A stretch of 29,234 nt of DNA from positions 1 to 29,234 of the forward strand of contig CAYVZU010000038.1 in assembly GCA_964455935.1 (NCBI GenBank), given 5' to 3'. The notes beneath the pieces are model-generated. The model made no database searches. It was not told the origin of the DNA and saw only the letters and a program-made list of their open reading frames with translations. Below, in pieces: positions 15,946 through 24,310 of this stretch. Position numbers and translations under genes: made by a program. Origin of the DNA: CAYVZU01 sp964455935. GTDB taxonomy: Bacteria; Fibrobacterota; CAYVZU01. The number at the start of each line of letters is the position of its first letter. Within the stretch, counting starts at the first letter, position 1.

Positions 15946-18900
15946 ATGAATCGGTTTACAATTCTCAAATTAATCTTCCTAACACTCCTCCTAACACTCC
16001 TCGCTAGCTACATCGGCTATGCAGACCAGAATCTTGACAATCTGTTCGCCAAAGGCGCGTACAAAGAGGTCCTGAGGTACGCCGACGCAAGTCTTCCAGC
16101 CGACTCAAGAACCACCGAAACGTGGCTTAAGCTGGGTGCGGCCAACGAACAACTTGGGCAATGGGAAAAGGCCCTTGCCTGCTATACAATATCGTCAAAG
16201 AAAGGCAACGACTACTTCTCTTTTGTCGGACTGGCAAGAGTGCATCGCCAGATGGGTCGCAACGAGAAATCTCTTGAGTGCGCAAAATGCGCGTTGGAAA
16301 AAAGGTTCGGCACGGAAGCTCTTTGGGAATTTGTGAAGACCGCGCGCGTATTGAACCGGCAGGAGGATGAGCTCAACGCTCTTAAGAAGATCATTGAATT
16401 GGCGCCCGGCGAATACCAGGCCCTGGTTGATCTGGGGAATTATTATACCTCCGAGCGGCAGTTCGAGAAAGCCCTGACTTATCTCAAAGCGGCGTACAAT
16501 GCAAAACAGGATGTGCCCACAAGCTGCTTGTTGGCCCAAGCGTACTCGGCAACCGGAGATCAGCAATCCGCCCTGGCCCTGTTGAAAGAAGTGGCCAAGA
16601 CCAAAACACTAACTAATGCCGTGGCTCTTGATCTGGCTCGCGCCTATTACCAGGCAAACGAATATGAGAATGCGTTGCAGACCTTTGAGCCCATTCTTCG
16701 CAACGGCGAGGCGGAAGCCAGGGATCTCTATTGGATGGCCGCGTGCAAAGAGCGCATTCAGGGAATGAAGGCGGCCTCCGCTAGCTATTGCGCCGCGGCC
16801 CGGGCGTTTGGCGACGCAAATTCGTCCGATGCAATCGATTGTCGGGCCAAAGCGGCAGTGGCCGAGCTCAATGCCGGCAAACACCAGGCGGCTTTGGCTC
16901 ATTTTCTTTTTGTCATGAAACACGATCCCAAGGCGCAGGCCAAACCCGAGTTGGCAATTGGCCTGGCCGACGCATACTGCGGCCTGAAGCGGAGCGGGGA
17001 TGCGATTTCCGTTCTGGAGAAAGCGATTGAATCAAATCGGACCAACGTAGCCGCCTATTCGCGTCTGGCCGAGCTCTACGGCGCGGCCAAAATGCCGGAG
17101 AAGGCCAAGACCGTGCTGGAACGGATGGCCTCGCTCAACCCGCATGATCCCACCGTGTTCGCATCATTGGGACAGTACCATTTGGAAACCGGAAAAATCG
17201 AAACGGCTCTGGGCTACTTCAGCCGCAGTAACCAGATCCGGGAGAGTCCGAGCGCGTCGGAAGGGGTCGCCGTGTGCGCGCTCAAACTCGAGCGCAAGGA
17301 TCTGGCCAAGCTGGCCGCTGAGCAGGCGGTCAAGCTCGATGACCAGCGCTGGGAATGCCACCGGATTCTTGGACAGCTCTATCTGGAAGAGGGCGAATAC
17401 CGGCAGGCTCTGGGGCACCTCGAGCTCATGGTAAAAAGCGAACCCCGCAATATTGAGTATTGGAAACAGCTGGCCATCTGCTACCAGCATGCCAACTCGA
17501 TTGCGAAACTGACGCAGGCCGATCAGCACATTATTGAACTGGACAAAAAAGACGTGGATTCCCGGGTGCGTCTGGCCAGCGTGGCTCTGTCCAGGGGTGA
17601 GCGCAAAGTCGCCTACTTCCTCTACAAGGAATTGGCCGCTCTGGTTAATGGCAACGACCGGTTGTTGCGCGCGGCCTATGATCTTTCGAAGGACTTCGGC
17701 TCCAAAGACGAGGCTCTCGACTACCTTCGACAATACATTGCCGTGAAGCCGCAGGACGCCTCGGCCCAGGCTGAATTGGGCGACCTGTTGAGCGCATCGG
17801 GAGACAAAATCGCCGCGGAGCGGGCCTACCGGGCCGCCATCGCCGCCAATCCCCGGGTTGCCGGATGCTACAAGAAGCTGATTCAACTGGTGAAGGCCAG
17901 GGGAATCGAGCAGGAGATTATTGATGTCATGCAGCAGGCGGTGGCGGCCGGTCAGGCTGACGGCGAGATCTATTCGGGGCTGGCCCGGTTGTGCCAGAAA
18001 TCCAAGGACTATGCCCGGGCTGTTGAGCTATACGAGAAAGCCGTTGCGGCTCTGCCTGGCGATGCGTCTATCCTTTCGGCGCTGGCCTGGTGCCAAATGC
18101 AGGTGGGCGATGAAGGGAGCGCCATTGTTTCGTATGAGCAGGCTTTGATGGTCAACCCCAAACTGCTCAATGAATACAAGGTGCTGGGCGATCTTTATCT
18201 AAAACAGAAGAAGACCGATGCGGCCATGAAGTGCTACCGGAAATACCTGGACCGGACGTCGGCGGACTGGGAGCTGGCCAAGATCGTCGGCCTTAACTCC
18301 TTCTTCGGAAAACGCTATGATGAAGCCGCCAAGTATCTTGGCATGGTCAAAGGCGCGGAAGCTCGGGACCCCAACCACCTGCTGGTTTATGGGGAAGCCT
18401 GTTTCCGCGCGGGCGACTACGACCGGGCCATAAAGATTTACGAAGATCTGGCTCGCCTTGATCGAAAGACATTTACCTGCGAAAAGGTTCTGAGCATTTT
18501 GGCGCAATCGTATGAGAAGGAACTTAACGAACTCAAGGCCGGACAAGCCTACGCGCAATACATCGCTCTTGAGACCGTGCGCGACGGCGAAGCCGCATAC
18601 AAGGCCGCTTTCTTCCAGGAAAAGTTCCAGATCGAGATCTCGAAGAAGATTTACCTGGCCAACATCCGGACCTATCCCGATGACTATCGCAACTATTACC
18701 GCCTGGGCTTGATCTATGCGGTCAATAACGAGAATCTCCCCGAGGCCATGTTTGTTCTGAAGAAAGCTTCGGAATTGCGCGGCAAGGAACCGGCGATCTG
18801 GGAGCAGTTGGGCCGCGTCTGCCGCCGCATGAAGAATGAAGAAAACGAACTTCTTGCCTGGAGGACTCTGCTTTCACTCGACGGCCGTCATGGCGAAGCC

Positions 18901-19638
18901 AACAAGCGGGCCGGGACCATTCAAATCGATCGCGGACTGACGGGCGAAGGGATTGCATGTCTGGAAGTGGCCAACCTCGTCATGCCAAACGACCCGGAAA
19001 TCCTTACATTCCTTGCAAAAGGCTACCACAAAACCGGGCGGTTCGACAATGCGCTGGTCCTTTTGGCCAAGGCCAATTCCCTGCGTCGCGACGATCCGGA
19101 AATCGCCGTTCCCCTGGCCAAGCTATACTCGCGAAGCGGCGAGAAGAATATGGCCGTGGAAGTCCTGAAGGGACTTGCCGGGAAGGGCGAAACCGCGCAC
19201 CTCCAGCTTTACGCGGAACTTCTGGCCGGATGCGGCCGCAATGCTGAGGCAGAGGTCGTGGTCAAGACGCTCTGCGCCCGGGACAAAGGGAACAAAGATA
19301 TGATGCTGTTTCTGGCTCGCACGCAGCGGGCCCAGGACAAGTATCAGGACGCGGTGGATACCTACAAGCGGATCTCCGCGCTCGACGACGCCTTTGCCCC
19401 AGCCCACTACGAACGGGCCGAAGCGTATATGGCCATGGGGAAATCGGTGTGGGCGCAGGTTTTCTACTCGCGCGCCCTGGAAAAAGACCCGAAGTTTGCT
19501 CTGGCCGAACTGGGCCTTGCCAAAGTGGCCAAGACCAATAACAATAACCAGGATTACCTGGCGCACTTGGAGAATGCGAAGAAGCTGGATCCCGCCAACA
19601 AGCAGATCACGGCGGAGCTGGCCAGCGTGAAGCAATAG
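15946..19638 (+). CDS. Giant secreted tetratricopeptide-repeat protein, 1230 residues
   Basis: A signal peptide (ILKLIFLTLLLTLLAS core, likely cut after GYA at residue 26) is followed by an unbroken array of TPR units to the end. Repeats such as GDEGSAIVSYEQALMVNP (around residue 725), YRQALGHLELMVKSEP and YARAVELYEKAVAALP show the A...Y..A....P pattern. The product should be a periplasmic or outer-membrane-associated solenoid acting as a scaffold. No catalytic domain is visible. The signal-peptide core contains an exact 12-base in-frame tandem duplication (15979-15990 and 15991-16002, LTLL twice). Start ATG 15946 has AGGGAGG at ideal distance. The next gene, on the same strand after a hairpin and a new promoter, encodes a TonB-like anchored protein; in related bacteria such TPR proteins are common beside energy-transducer genes. 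The partner is inferred. Confidence 0.88.
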   Translation: MNRFTILKLIFLTLLLTLLASYIGYADQNLDNLFAKGAYKEVLRYADASLPADSRTTETWLKLGAANEQLGQWEKALACYTISSKKGNDYFSFVGLARVHRQMGRNEKSLECAKCALEKRFGTEALWEFVKTARVLNRQEDELNALKKIIELAPGEYQALVDLGNYYTSERQFEKALTYLKAAYNAKQDVPTSCLLAQAYSATGDQQSALALLKEVAKTKTLTNAVALDLARAYYQANEYENALQTFEPILRNGEAEARDLYWMAACKERIQGMKAASASYCAAARAFGDANSSDAIDCRAKAAVAELNAGKHQAALAHFLFVMKHDPKAQAKPELAIGLADAYCGLKRSGDAISVLEKAIESNRTNVAAYSRLAELYGAAKMPEKAKTVLERMASLNPHDPTVFASLGQYHLETGKIETALGYFSRSNQIRESPSASEGVAVCALKLERKDLAKLAAEQAVKLDDQRWECHRILGQLYLEEGEYRQALGHLELMVKSEPRNIEYWKQLAICYQHANSIAKLTQADQHIIELDKKDVDSRVRLASVALSRGERKVAYFLYKELAALVNGNDRLLRAAYDLSKDFGSKDEALDYLRQYIAVKPQDASAQAELGDLLSASGDKIAAERAYRAAIAANPRVAGCYKKLIQLVKARGIEQEIIDVMQQAVAAGQADGEIYSGLARLCQKSKDYARAVELYEKAVAALPGDASILSALAWCQMQVGDEGSAIVSYEQALMVNPKLLNEYKVLGDLYLKQKKTDAAMKCYRKYLDRTSADWELAKIVGLNSFFGKRYDEAAKYLGMVKGAEARDPNHLLVYGEACFRAGDYDRAIKIYEDLARLDRKTFTCEKVLSILAQSYEKELNELKAGQAYAQYIALETVRDGEAAYKAAFFQEKFQIEISKKIYLANIRTYPDDYRNYYRLGLIYAVNNENLPEAMFVLKKASELRGKEPAIWEQLGRVCRRMKNEENELLAWRTLLSLDGRHGEANKRAGTIQIDRGLTGEGIACLEVANLVMPNDPEILTFLAKGYHKTGRFDNALVLLAKANSLRRDDPEIAVPLAKLYSRSGEKNMAVEVLKGLAGKGETAHLQLYAELLAGCGRNAEAEVVVKTLCARDKGNKDMMLFLARTQRAQDKYQDAVDTYKRISALDDAFAPAHYERAEAYMAMGKSVWAQVFYSRALEKDPKFALAELGLAKVAKTNNNNQDYLAHLENAKKLDPANKQITAELASVKQ

Positions 19639-19691
19639 CCGCACCTCTTGCTCTGAACGGCTTGCCTCCCGGCCGGAACAAGAGGGGCTCG

Positions 19692-19724
19692 GGGCCCGCA
19701 AACCCACGTTGCGGGCCCTTCCTT
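19692..19724 (+). terminator. Terminator-like hairpin after the TPR gene
   Basis: GGGCCCGCAA (19692-19701) and TTGCGGGCCC (19709-19718) form a perfect 10-bp stem with a 7-base loop. The following TTCCTTATTT is only loosely T-rich, so termination may be partial. Confidence 0.65.
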
Positions 19725-19793
19725 ATTTCCGGTGCGCCCCGCACCGATCTCCGGCGTAGAGACCATCCCGACGAATGCGCCGTTTCAATCCTA

Positions 19794-19823
19794 TTGCGGA
19801 TAAACTCCAAGCAGCATTATATT
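19794..19823 (+). promoter_or_regulatory. Promoter of the DUF4159/FlgD-domain gene
   Basis: TTGCGG (19794-19799) and TATATT (19818-19823) are 18 bases apart. The leader of about 90 bases contains a 6-bp GC hairpin with a 4-base loop (19878-19893) shortly before GAGGA and ATG 19922. Confidence 0.55.
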
Positions 19824-19921
19824 ACCTAATATTCCCGCAACAGTCTGGGCGAACCGCGGGTTTTGTGAAGAATTAGGGCCGCGACGGCGCGGCGCTTTCA
19901 TAGATCGTTTCGAGGAACTGC

Positions 19922-21850
19922 ATGGCCCTTCGAAAGAAAACCGATAAGCGCGTCACCAGTATTTCCACCTTCGTTACTTTCGCATTCTACGGAATTATCG
20001 TCCTGATTTTTTGGCAGGCAGGCGGCAAGCAAATGGTTCAGGACTTTGTCGTGAAAATGACGGAAACCAAGAAACGGCCGCCGCCGCCGCCGCCAAAGCG
20101 CCAGCCTCCCAAACTGGCCATGAAACAGCCTCCCAAAATCAGGCCGCAATTTTCCGTGGCGCCGGTTCGGTTTGCCAGTTCCGGCGTGCGCCCTGACTTT
20201 GGCAAAGCGGTCATCCCCTTGTTCGATAATAACGACGACCTGACCGATGTCACTCGGATGGCGAAGATGTATGACAGGGGCATGATGACGCAAAGCATGT
20301 CGGGGATGAAGAGCGCTTCGCTTGGTATTGGCGACAAGCTGGGGTTTGGCCTGGGCGATATTGCCGGCGGCAAGAGCATGGTGGTAGGCGCAGGAAAACG
20401 AATCCGGGCAACGATCACACTGGCCATCTATGGCCAGCAGTACCTGCTTGAATCCCGAAGAACGTTACGCGGTATTCAGCAGTTTCTCAGCGAGGAGACA
20501 CAGATTAAGATCAGCCCCTCCGTAAAGCAGTTTGAATGGCAGGAAACCTTTGATGATTGGTATAAGAAGAACGTGGAAAAGGCGCTGAGCGCCTCTGGGA
20601 CCGAGATGGATCTGGAGCGCGAATCGATCAGCCGCCTAAGTCAGGCCGTGTCGCAGTTGGCCAATGACCCCATGGGTGGCCGCCAGAAATTTGTGGATGA
20701 AGTAAAAGGATGCTGGCAACTCTACCTTCGCAAACGGTTTGCGGATATTGTAGAAGGACTGGGCGCGTCCAAGGCCACGAATGCCAATATCGTCAAGGAA
20801 GCTCTTAGAGGAGCCAAGCTTTTCCCGTTCGAGCGCAAGGCATTGCAGGAATGCACCGATCTGGTGGAGGGTTATGCGCGCGATGATGCGACCCACATGA
20901 CCAATAAGAAGAAACTGCCGCTGCTTTACCGGTTCTTCCGCACACGCGAAATGCTGAATTACCCGTTTACGTTCGGCCACAATGTCAACCTTACATCCAC
21001 CAGTGTCAACCATCCCGTAAATGCGGAGAATGTGTCCTATTTTCAAAATTATCTTCGCAATGGCGGGTTTTTCTATGTTGACGATCTGGCAAGCAAGGAA
21101 AATGCTAGCCACCGGTTCTGCCGCAAGCTGATCGCCGATCTTACCGAGATGCAGTTGGATCCGGAAGAGAAGAAGATCCTGACAGCCACCGAGAGCAAGC
21201 TTCGCTCGGGGGATAAGAGCGTTTCCGGATTCAATTTGGGGACCAATACTCCCAACCCGTTCAACGCCGAGACGTACATTCCGTTTACCGTCCCGCGTGT
21301 CTGTGACGTGACCTTCCGGTTTTACAACCGCGTGGGTAGGCTGGTTCGCACCATCAAGCGCGAAGATTTAACACCGGGCCGCTATACCAGCAAGACCCCG
21401 GGCAAGACACAGATGCTGATTTGGAATTGCCTTGACGATGGGGGCCAGCCCGTGGAAAGCGGCACGTATTTCGTGCAGATGGAATCGGGCCTTTTTCAGC
21501 AGACGTCGGCAATCGAGTATTCGTCGTTGCGAAAACTGGATCCCAATACGCACCCGGTTTTTTCCAGCTTCTACTCGTTTAAAGGCACGCCGACTTGCGA
21601 GGTCGTTATCACGTTTTCCAGTACCTGGATCACCGTGAAGGAAGGCCGGGACCGTGACTACGGGACGACCACCTTTGGCTGGTCAGCAGGCGATCGCACC
21701 GCGATTGTTTACACCGAGTGGGCCGGCATTTTGCGTTCGATAGAAGGTGACCCTAACCAAGTGCAAAAACAGCTTTCGCGCCAGTTCTTTACAAATATTC
21801 TGGTCTACGCTCTTGGACAATCCGGCGGCATTGCCAGCGCAAGGAAGTAA
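19922..21850 (+). CDS. TonB-like membrane-anchored protein with DUF4159-like domain split by a FlgD-type Ig domain
   Basis: The 642 residues begin with a short basic stretch, one membrane helix (about 13-31) and a proline/lysine-rich stalk with six consecutive prolines (53-58), the layout of TonB-like proteins. There is no classical TonB C-terminal domain. A helical middle region (about 160-340) is unrecognised. Residues about 345-410 (YPFTFGHNVNLTS, YFQNYLRNGGFFYVDD) and 535-633 (LDPNTHPVFSSFYSFKG, GDRTAIVYTEW, FFTNILVYALGQ) together match a DUF4159-like glutamine-amidotransferase-type fold. Between them (about 434-530) lies a complete FlgD-like Ig domain: TNTPNPFNAETYIPFTVP, VTFRFYNRVGRLVRTI, WNCLDDGGQPVESGTYFVQM. 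The protein probably spans the periplasm and works with the adjacent TPR protein; that is inference. GAGGA precedes ATG 19922. Confidence 0.75.
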   Translation: MALRKKTDKRVTSISTFVTFAFYGIIVLIFWQAGGKQMVQDFVVKMTETKKRPPPPPPKRQPPKLAMKQPPKIRPQFSVAPVRFASSGVRPDFGKAVIPLFDNNDDLTDVTRMAKMYDRGMMTQSMSGMKSASLGIGDKLGFGLGDIAGGKSMVVGAGKRIRATITLAIYGQQYLLESRRTLRGIQQFLSEETQIKISPSVKQFEWQETFDDWYKKNVEKALSASGTEMDLERESISRLSQAVSQLANDPMGGRQKFVDEVKGCWQLYLRKRFADIVEGLGASKATNANIVKEALRGAKLFPFERKALQECTDLVEGYARDDATHMTNKKKLPLLYRFFRTREMLNYPFTFGHNVNLTSTSVNHPVNAENVSYFQNYLRNGGFFYVDDLASKENASHRFCRKLIADLTEMQLDPEEKKILTATESKLRSGDKSVSGFNLGTNTPNPFNAETYIPFTVPRVCDVTFRFYNRVGRLVRTIKREDLTPGRYTSKTPGKTQMLIWNCLDDGGQPVESGTYFVQMESGLFQQTSAIEYSSLRKLDPNTHPVFSSFYSFKGTPTCEVVITFSSTWITVKEGRDRDYGTTTFGWSAGDRTAIVYTEWAGILRSIEGDPNQVQKQLSRQFFTNILVYALGQSGGIASARK

Positions 21851-21877
21851 CCTCATGCCGGCCTTGGAACCAGCGAA

Positions 21878-21905
21878 GGCCTCACCTTTTCGGTGAGGCT
21901 TTTTT
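21878..21905 (+). terminator. Rho-independent terminator after the DUF4159/FlgD gene
   Basis: GCCTCACC (21879-21886), loop TTTTC, and GGTGAGGC (21892-21899) are followed directly by six T. A clear terminator that separates the TPR/DUF4159 block from the next unit. Confidence 0.9.
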
Positions 21906-21908
21906 GTT

Positions 21909-21938
21909 TTGCCATGATTTCCGTAGCTGAACTATATT
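21909..21938 (+). promoter_or_regulatory. Promoter of the STAS-YbbR-TsaD unit
   Basis: TTGCCA (21909-21914) and TATATT (21933-21938) are 18 bases apart, just after the preceding terminator. The palindromic element at 21940-22109 begins at the expected transcription start, so it forms the whole 5' leader. Confidence 0.65.
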
Positions 21939-21939
21939 A

Positions 21940-22109
21940 AACCTAAATTCCGCAATTGCATATGGTGCATAACACACAATCTCCTGCGCATCAAGGCGTT
22001 CAGGCTTCTTGTTCATATCACCTTGTCGATATGGACGGCGAATCCTTCAAGCCTTGCTGCATCAAGATCTTGCGGTTCTGCATCCATAGCCAACTGCGGA
22101 ATTTAGGTT
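21940..22109. repeat. 170-bp imperfect palindrome with 15-bp perfect inverted ends
   Basis: AACCTAAATTCCGCA (21940-21954) is exactly repeated in inverse orientation at 22095-22109, and after one mismatch three more bases pair (TTG 21956-21958 with CAA 22091-22093). Pairing resumes further in: ATGG and TGCA with TGCA and CCAT, CAAGGC with GCCTTG, and at the centre CATATC with GATATG around an 8-base loop. As RNA it would be a long hairpin leader; as DNA it looks like a small palindromic or MITE-like element. A plus-strand frame of 49 codons (21962-22111) inside it has no ribosome-binding site and is probably chance. Confidence 0.7.
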
Positions 22110-22116
22110 GAAGACA

Positions 22117-22272
22117 ATGGTGTATCTTATTTCCGGAGCTCTTTTCCTGGCTGCTGCGGGTTTGATCGTGTTTATTTTCATTGAGTTGAATTCGCTCGAA
22201 CAGGATGTCGTAGAAGTCGTTGCGGCTATTGCGCGGCATTTTGATACGGGCCCAAAAGAATTCCTCAACTAG
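22117..22272 (+). CDS. Small membrane protein, 51 residues
   Basis: MVYLISGALFLAAAGLIVFI is a single membrane helix, followed by a short charged segment ending HFDTGPKEFLN. It starts just after the palindrome and ends eight bases before the next gene, so the two form an operon and translation is probably coupled. The Shine-Dalgarno (GAAGAC) is weak. No family is recognised. Position and composition favour a real gene, perhaps a partner of the STAS-like protein. Confidence 0.6.
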   Translation: MVYLISGALFLAAAGLIVFIFIELNSLEQDVVEVVAAIARHFDTGPKEFLN

Positions 22273-22280
22273 AGGGAAGT

Positions 22281-23273
22281 ATGCCGTCTTCGTTTCTTGG
22301 ATCGTTGGATCAGATTGATTATGCGCTGGCCGGCGGGTTGGCGGGTCTCGCGCTTTTCATGCTGCTCTGGAACGTGATCAACACGGTTCGTCTGGCGCGG
22401 CTCACCCGCAAGCTCGAAACCGTGGAGTCCGAACTCGAAAAGAGGGTTTTGGAGGCGGAGAAGCTGCGCAAAGAGCGCCGTGAATCGGCCTTGGCCCAGG
22501 CGGCTCCGTTAGCCGGGACGGAAGCAATTGAAATCGTCACATCCGGAGTGGCGCAACCGGAGGCCGCGGAAGCATCTGCGGTGGTGGAGGTCTCCGGCGT
22601 CATTGAACCCTCCGAATCCCAACCGTTTGTTGTTTCCGACAATGCGTCGGCGCCCGTTTCACCCGCCGAGGCGCCTGCCTCCGAACCGCATATTGAAATT
22701 GTTCAATCGGATTTCTATACTGCTTCCAAACCCCGGTCGGCTGAAGAGACGGGTCCTGAGCCTTCCGCCTCCAAGCCCGAGTCTGAGGCAGTCATGGAGG
22801 CCGTTGAGTTTGAAGCCGACCTGGTTTCAACGGGAGCCGTCGCAAGGGGCGCGATTCCAGGCGCCGGCGAACCGGCCGCGGAACCAGCCCAATTGGAAGA
22901 GATTGTCTGTCCCGAGCCACAACCCGCTGCAATGAAAAGAAAAGAGCCAGAGACAAGTCTGGAGGAGAAGATGATCGATCAGTTCGAGAAGACCATGCAA
23001 CAGGAAACTCGTATCCGCATGTTCAATCCGCTTAAAAAAGAGGCGGATTTCCGAATTGTGCGCGAGGGGCTGAAGAAAGCGCAGGACGAGATGGCCTCGT
23101 CTATCGCAATCGATCTGACCGACGTGTTTTTTATATATCCCCAGGAAGTCGCCGAATTGCGCCAGCAGGTTGACGAATTCCGCAAGAGCGGCGCGAAGGT
23201 CCAGTTCCTTGGAGTGTCGGGCGAACTCAGAGAACTTTTGAAAGTCCACGGGCTTGACGTAGACCTCGCCTAA
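22281..23273 (+). CDS. Membrane-anchored protein with C-terminal STAS-like domain
   Basis: The 330-residue product has a membrane helix near residues 14-34, a coiled-coil-like stretch (RLTRKLETVESELEKRVLEA), and a long low-complexity Ala/Pro/Glu/Ser linker (about 70-235). The last 80 residues resemble the STAS fold of anti-sigma-factor antagonists: ASSIAIDLTDVFFIYPQEVA, then QQVDEFRKSGAKVQFLGVSG and LRELLKVHGLDVDL. In phosphorylated STAS regulators a Ser or Thr follows the IDLT strand near this point; here the stretch reads FIYPQEV, so classical phospho-switching is unlikely. It could instead be a structural STAS as in lipid-transport (MlaB-like) systems. AGGGAAG precedes ATG 22281. The gene is followed closely by ybbR. 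Confidence 0.7.
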   Translation: MPSSFLGSLDQIDYALAGGLAGLALFMLLWNVINTVRLARLTRKLETVESELEKRVLEAEKLRKERRESALAQAAPLAGTEAIEIVTSGVAQPEAAEASAVVEVSGVIEPSESQPFVVSDNASAPVSPAEAPASEPHIEIVQSDFYTASKPRSAEETGPEPSASKPESEAVMEAVEFEADLVSTGAVARGAIPGAGEPAAEPAQLEEIVCPEPQPAAMKRKEPETSLEEKMIDQFEKTMQQETRIRMFNPLKKEADFRIVREGLKKAQDEMASSIAIDLTDVFFIYPQEVAELRQQVDEFRKSGAKVQFLGVSGELRELLKVHGLDVDLA

Positions 23274-23280
23274 TCCCGCC

Positions 23281-24291
23281 TTGCCGCTAACCAGAAAGGA
23301 CCGGGCCATCGATTTCGTTTTGCCATTCAATAAAAATATCGGCATCAAAGTCGTTGCCGTCTTCCTGGCCCTTTTCCTGTGGCTCAACGTGGCCATGCAG
23401 AAGGACTATATCGCCACGTTTACTTTGCCCATCGCGCTTGTAAACGTGCCCGACGCCCTTGTGCCTTCGCAGCCATTTCCCACCGAGGCCCGTGTTCGCG
23501 TCACCGGGACCGGCAAGCAGTTGGTGGGCCTGCGCATGTTCAACCATCCCCGAATCATGGTCGACGTCTTTGGCGTGCATGCGGGCAAACGCGTCCTAGT
23601 CATCAACAACTCCGATGTTTTCCTGGGCGGGGCCGATGTCAGGGTCGTGGCCATTGACGAACCGCAGACCCTTACAGTGGAGTTTGACCGGGTGGGCAGC
23701 AAGAATGCCTATGTCAGGAGCCTAGCCCGTTTCGAGGCCCGTAAAGGGCATGTGCTGGTGGGCTCGACCTATATAACGCCTGGCCAGGTGACGGTGAAAG
23801 GGCCCGTACAAAATGTGCTGCGCGTGGACACCGTGTTTACCGCCGAAATGTTTCTGGAGGACCTGGACAGGGACACGGCGGTGTCGGTCCCCATTCTGAC
23901 ACCGAAGCTATTCAACGTCGTATGCCTTGCGCGCGAAGTGACGGTAGGGGTGGAGGTCCAGAAAATCATTCAGCGGGACCTGAAAAGCATTCCCGTGCAA
24001 TTAATAAATGTGCCGGCCAACGTGCGTGCGGTGCTGGATACTTCAAAGGTTTCATTGACCATTGTGGGCGGTGAACAGGTGGTGAACAGCTTCACGCCCA
24101 ACGACCTGAATGTGTACATCGACTTCCGTCGGTTTCTCACCGATAGCATCAAGCGTGTGGTGCCCACGGTCCTCAATTTCAAGGAAGTGGAAGTGATAAA
24201 CCTCTTGCCCAAGGACATTGGGCTAGTGGACCGGCCGGCGCCGCGGATGGCTTCGGACTCTTCGCCTTCTACGGCAAAGAGGCCGCGCTGA
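23281..24291 (+). CDS. YbbR-domain membrane protein
   Basis: This protein has one N-terminal membrane helix (KVVAVFLALFLWLNVA) followed by repeated YbbR beta domains with the usual phrases: VTGTGKQLVGLR, YVRSLARFEARKGHVLVG, YITPGQVTVKGPVQNVLRVD, IPVQLINVPANVR. In Firmicutes the YbbR protein CdaR regulates the c-di-AMP cyclase CdaA; here no cyclase gene is adjacent, so that role is not shown. The start is TTG at 23281, seven bases after the preceding stop; no alternative start before the membrane helix is better. Its stop is 19 bases before tsaD, so it belongs to the same transcription unit. Confidence 0.85.
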   Translation: MPLTRKDRAIDFVLPFNKNIGIKVVAVFLALFLWLNVAMQKDYIATFTLPIALVNVPDALVPSQPFPTEARVRVTGTGKQLVGLRMFNHPRIMVDVFGVHAGKRVLVINNSDVFLGGADVRVVAIDEPQTLTVEFDRVGSKNAYVRSLARFEARKGHVLVGSTYITPGQVTVKGPVQNVLRVDTVFTAEMFLEDLDRDTAVSVPILTPKLFNVVCLAREVTVGVEVQKIIQRDLKSIPVQLINVPANVRAVLDTSKVSLTIVGGEQVVNSFTPNDLNVYIDFRRFLTDSIKRVVPTVLNFKEVEVINLLPKDIGLVDRPAPRMASDSSPSTAKRPR

Positions 24292-24310
24292 GCTCTCCAA
24301 ACTCAATAGC

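Noticed and set aside
20080..20096. CCG trinucleotide repeat
   Set aside because: It simply encodes the proline stalk of the TonB-like protein and needs no separate explanation.
21962..22111. 49-codon frame inside the palindrome, ending five bases before the next start
   Set aside because: No ribosome-binding site and the sequence is constrained by pairing; a leader peptide cannot be excluded but is unsupported.
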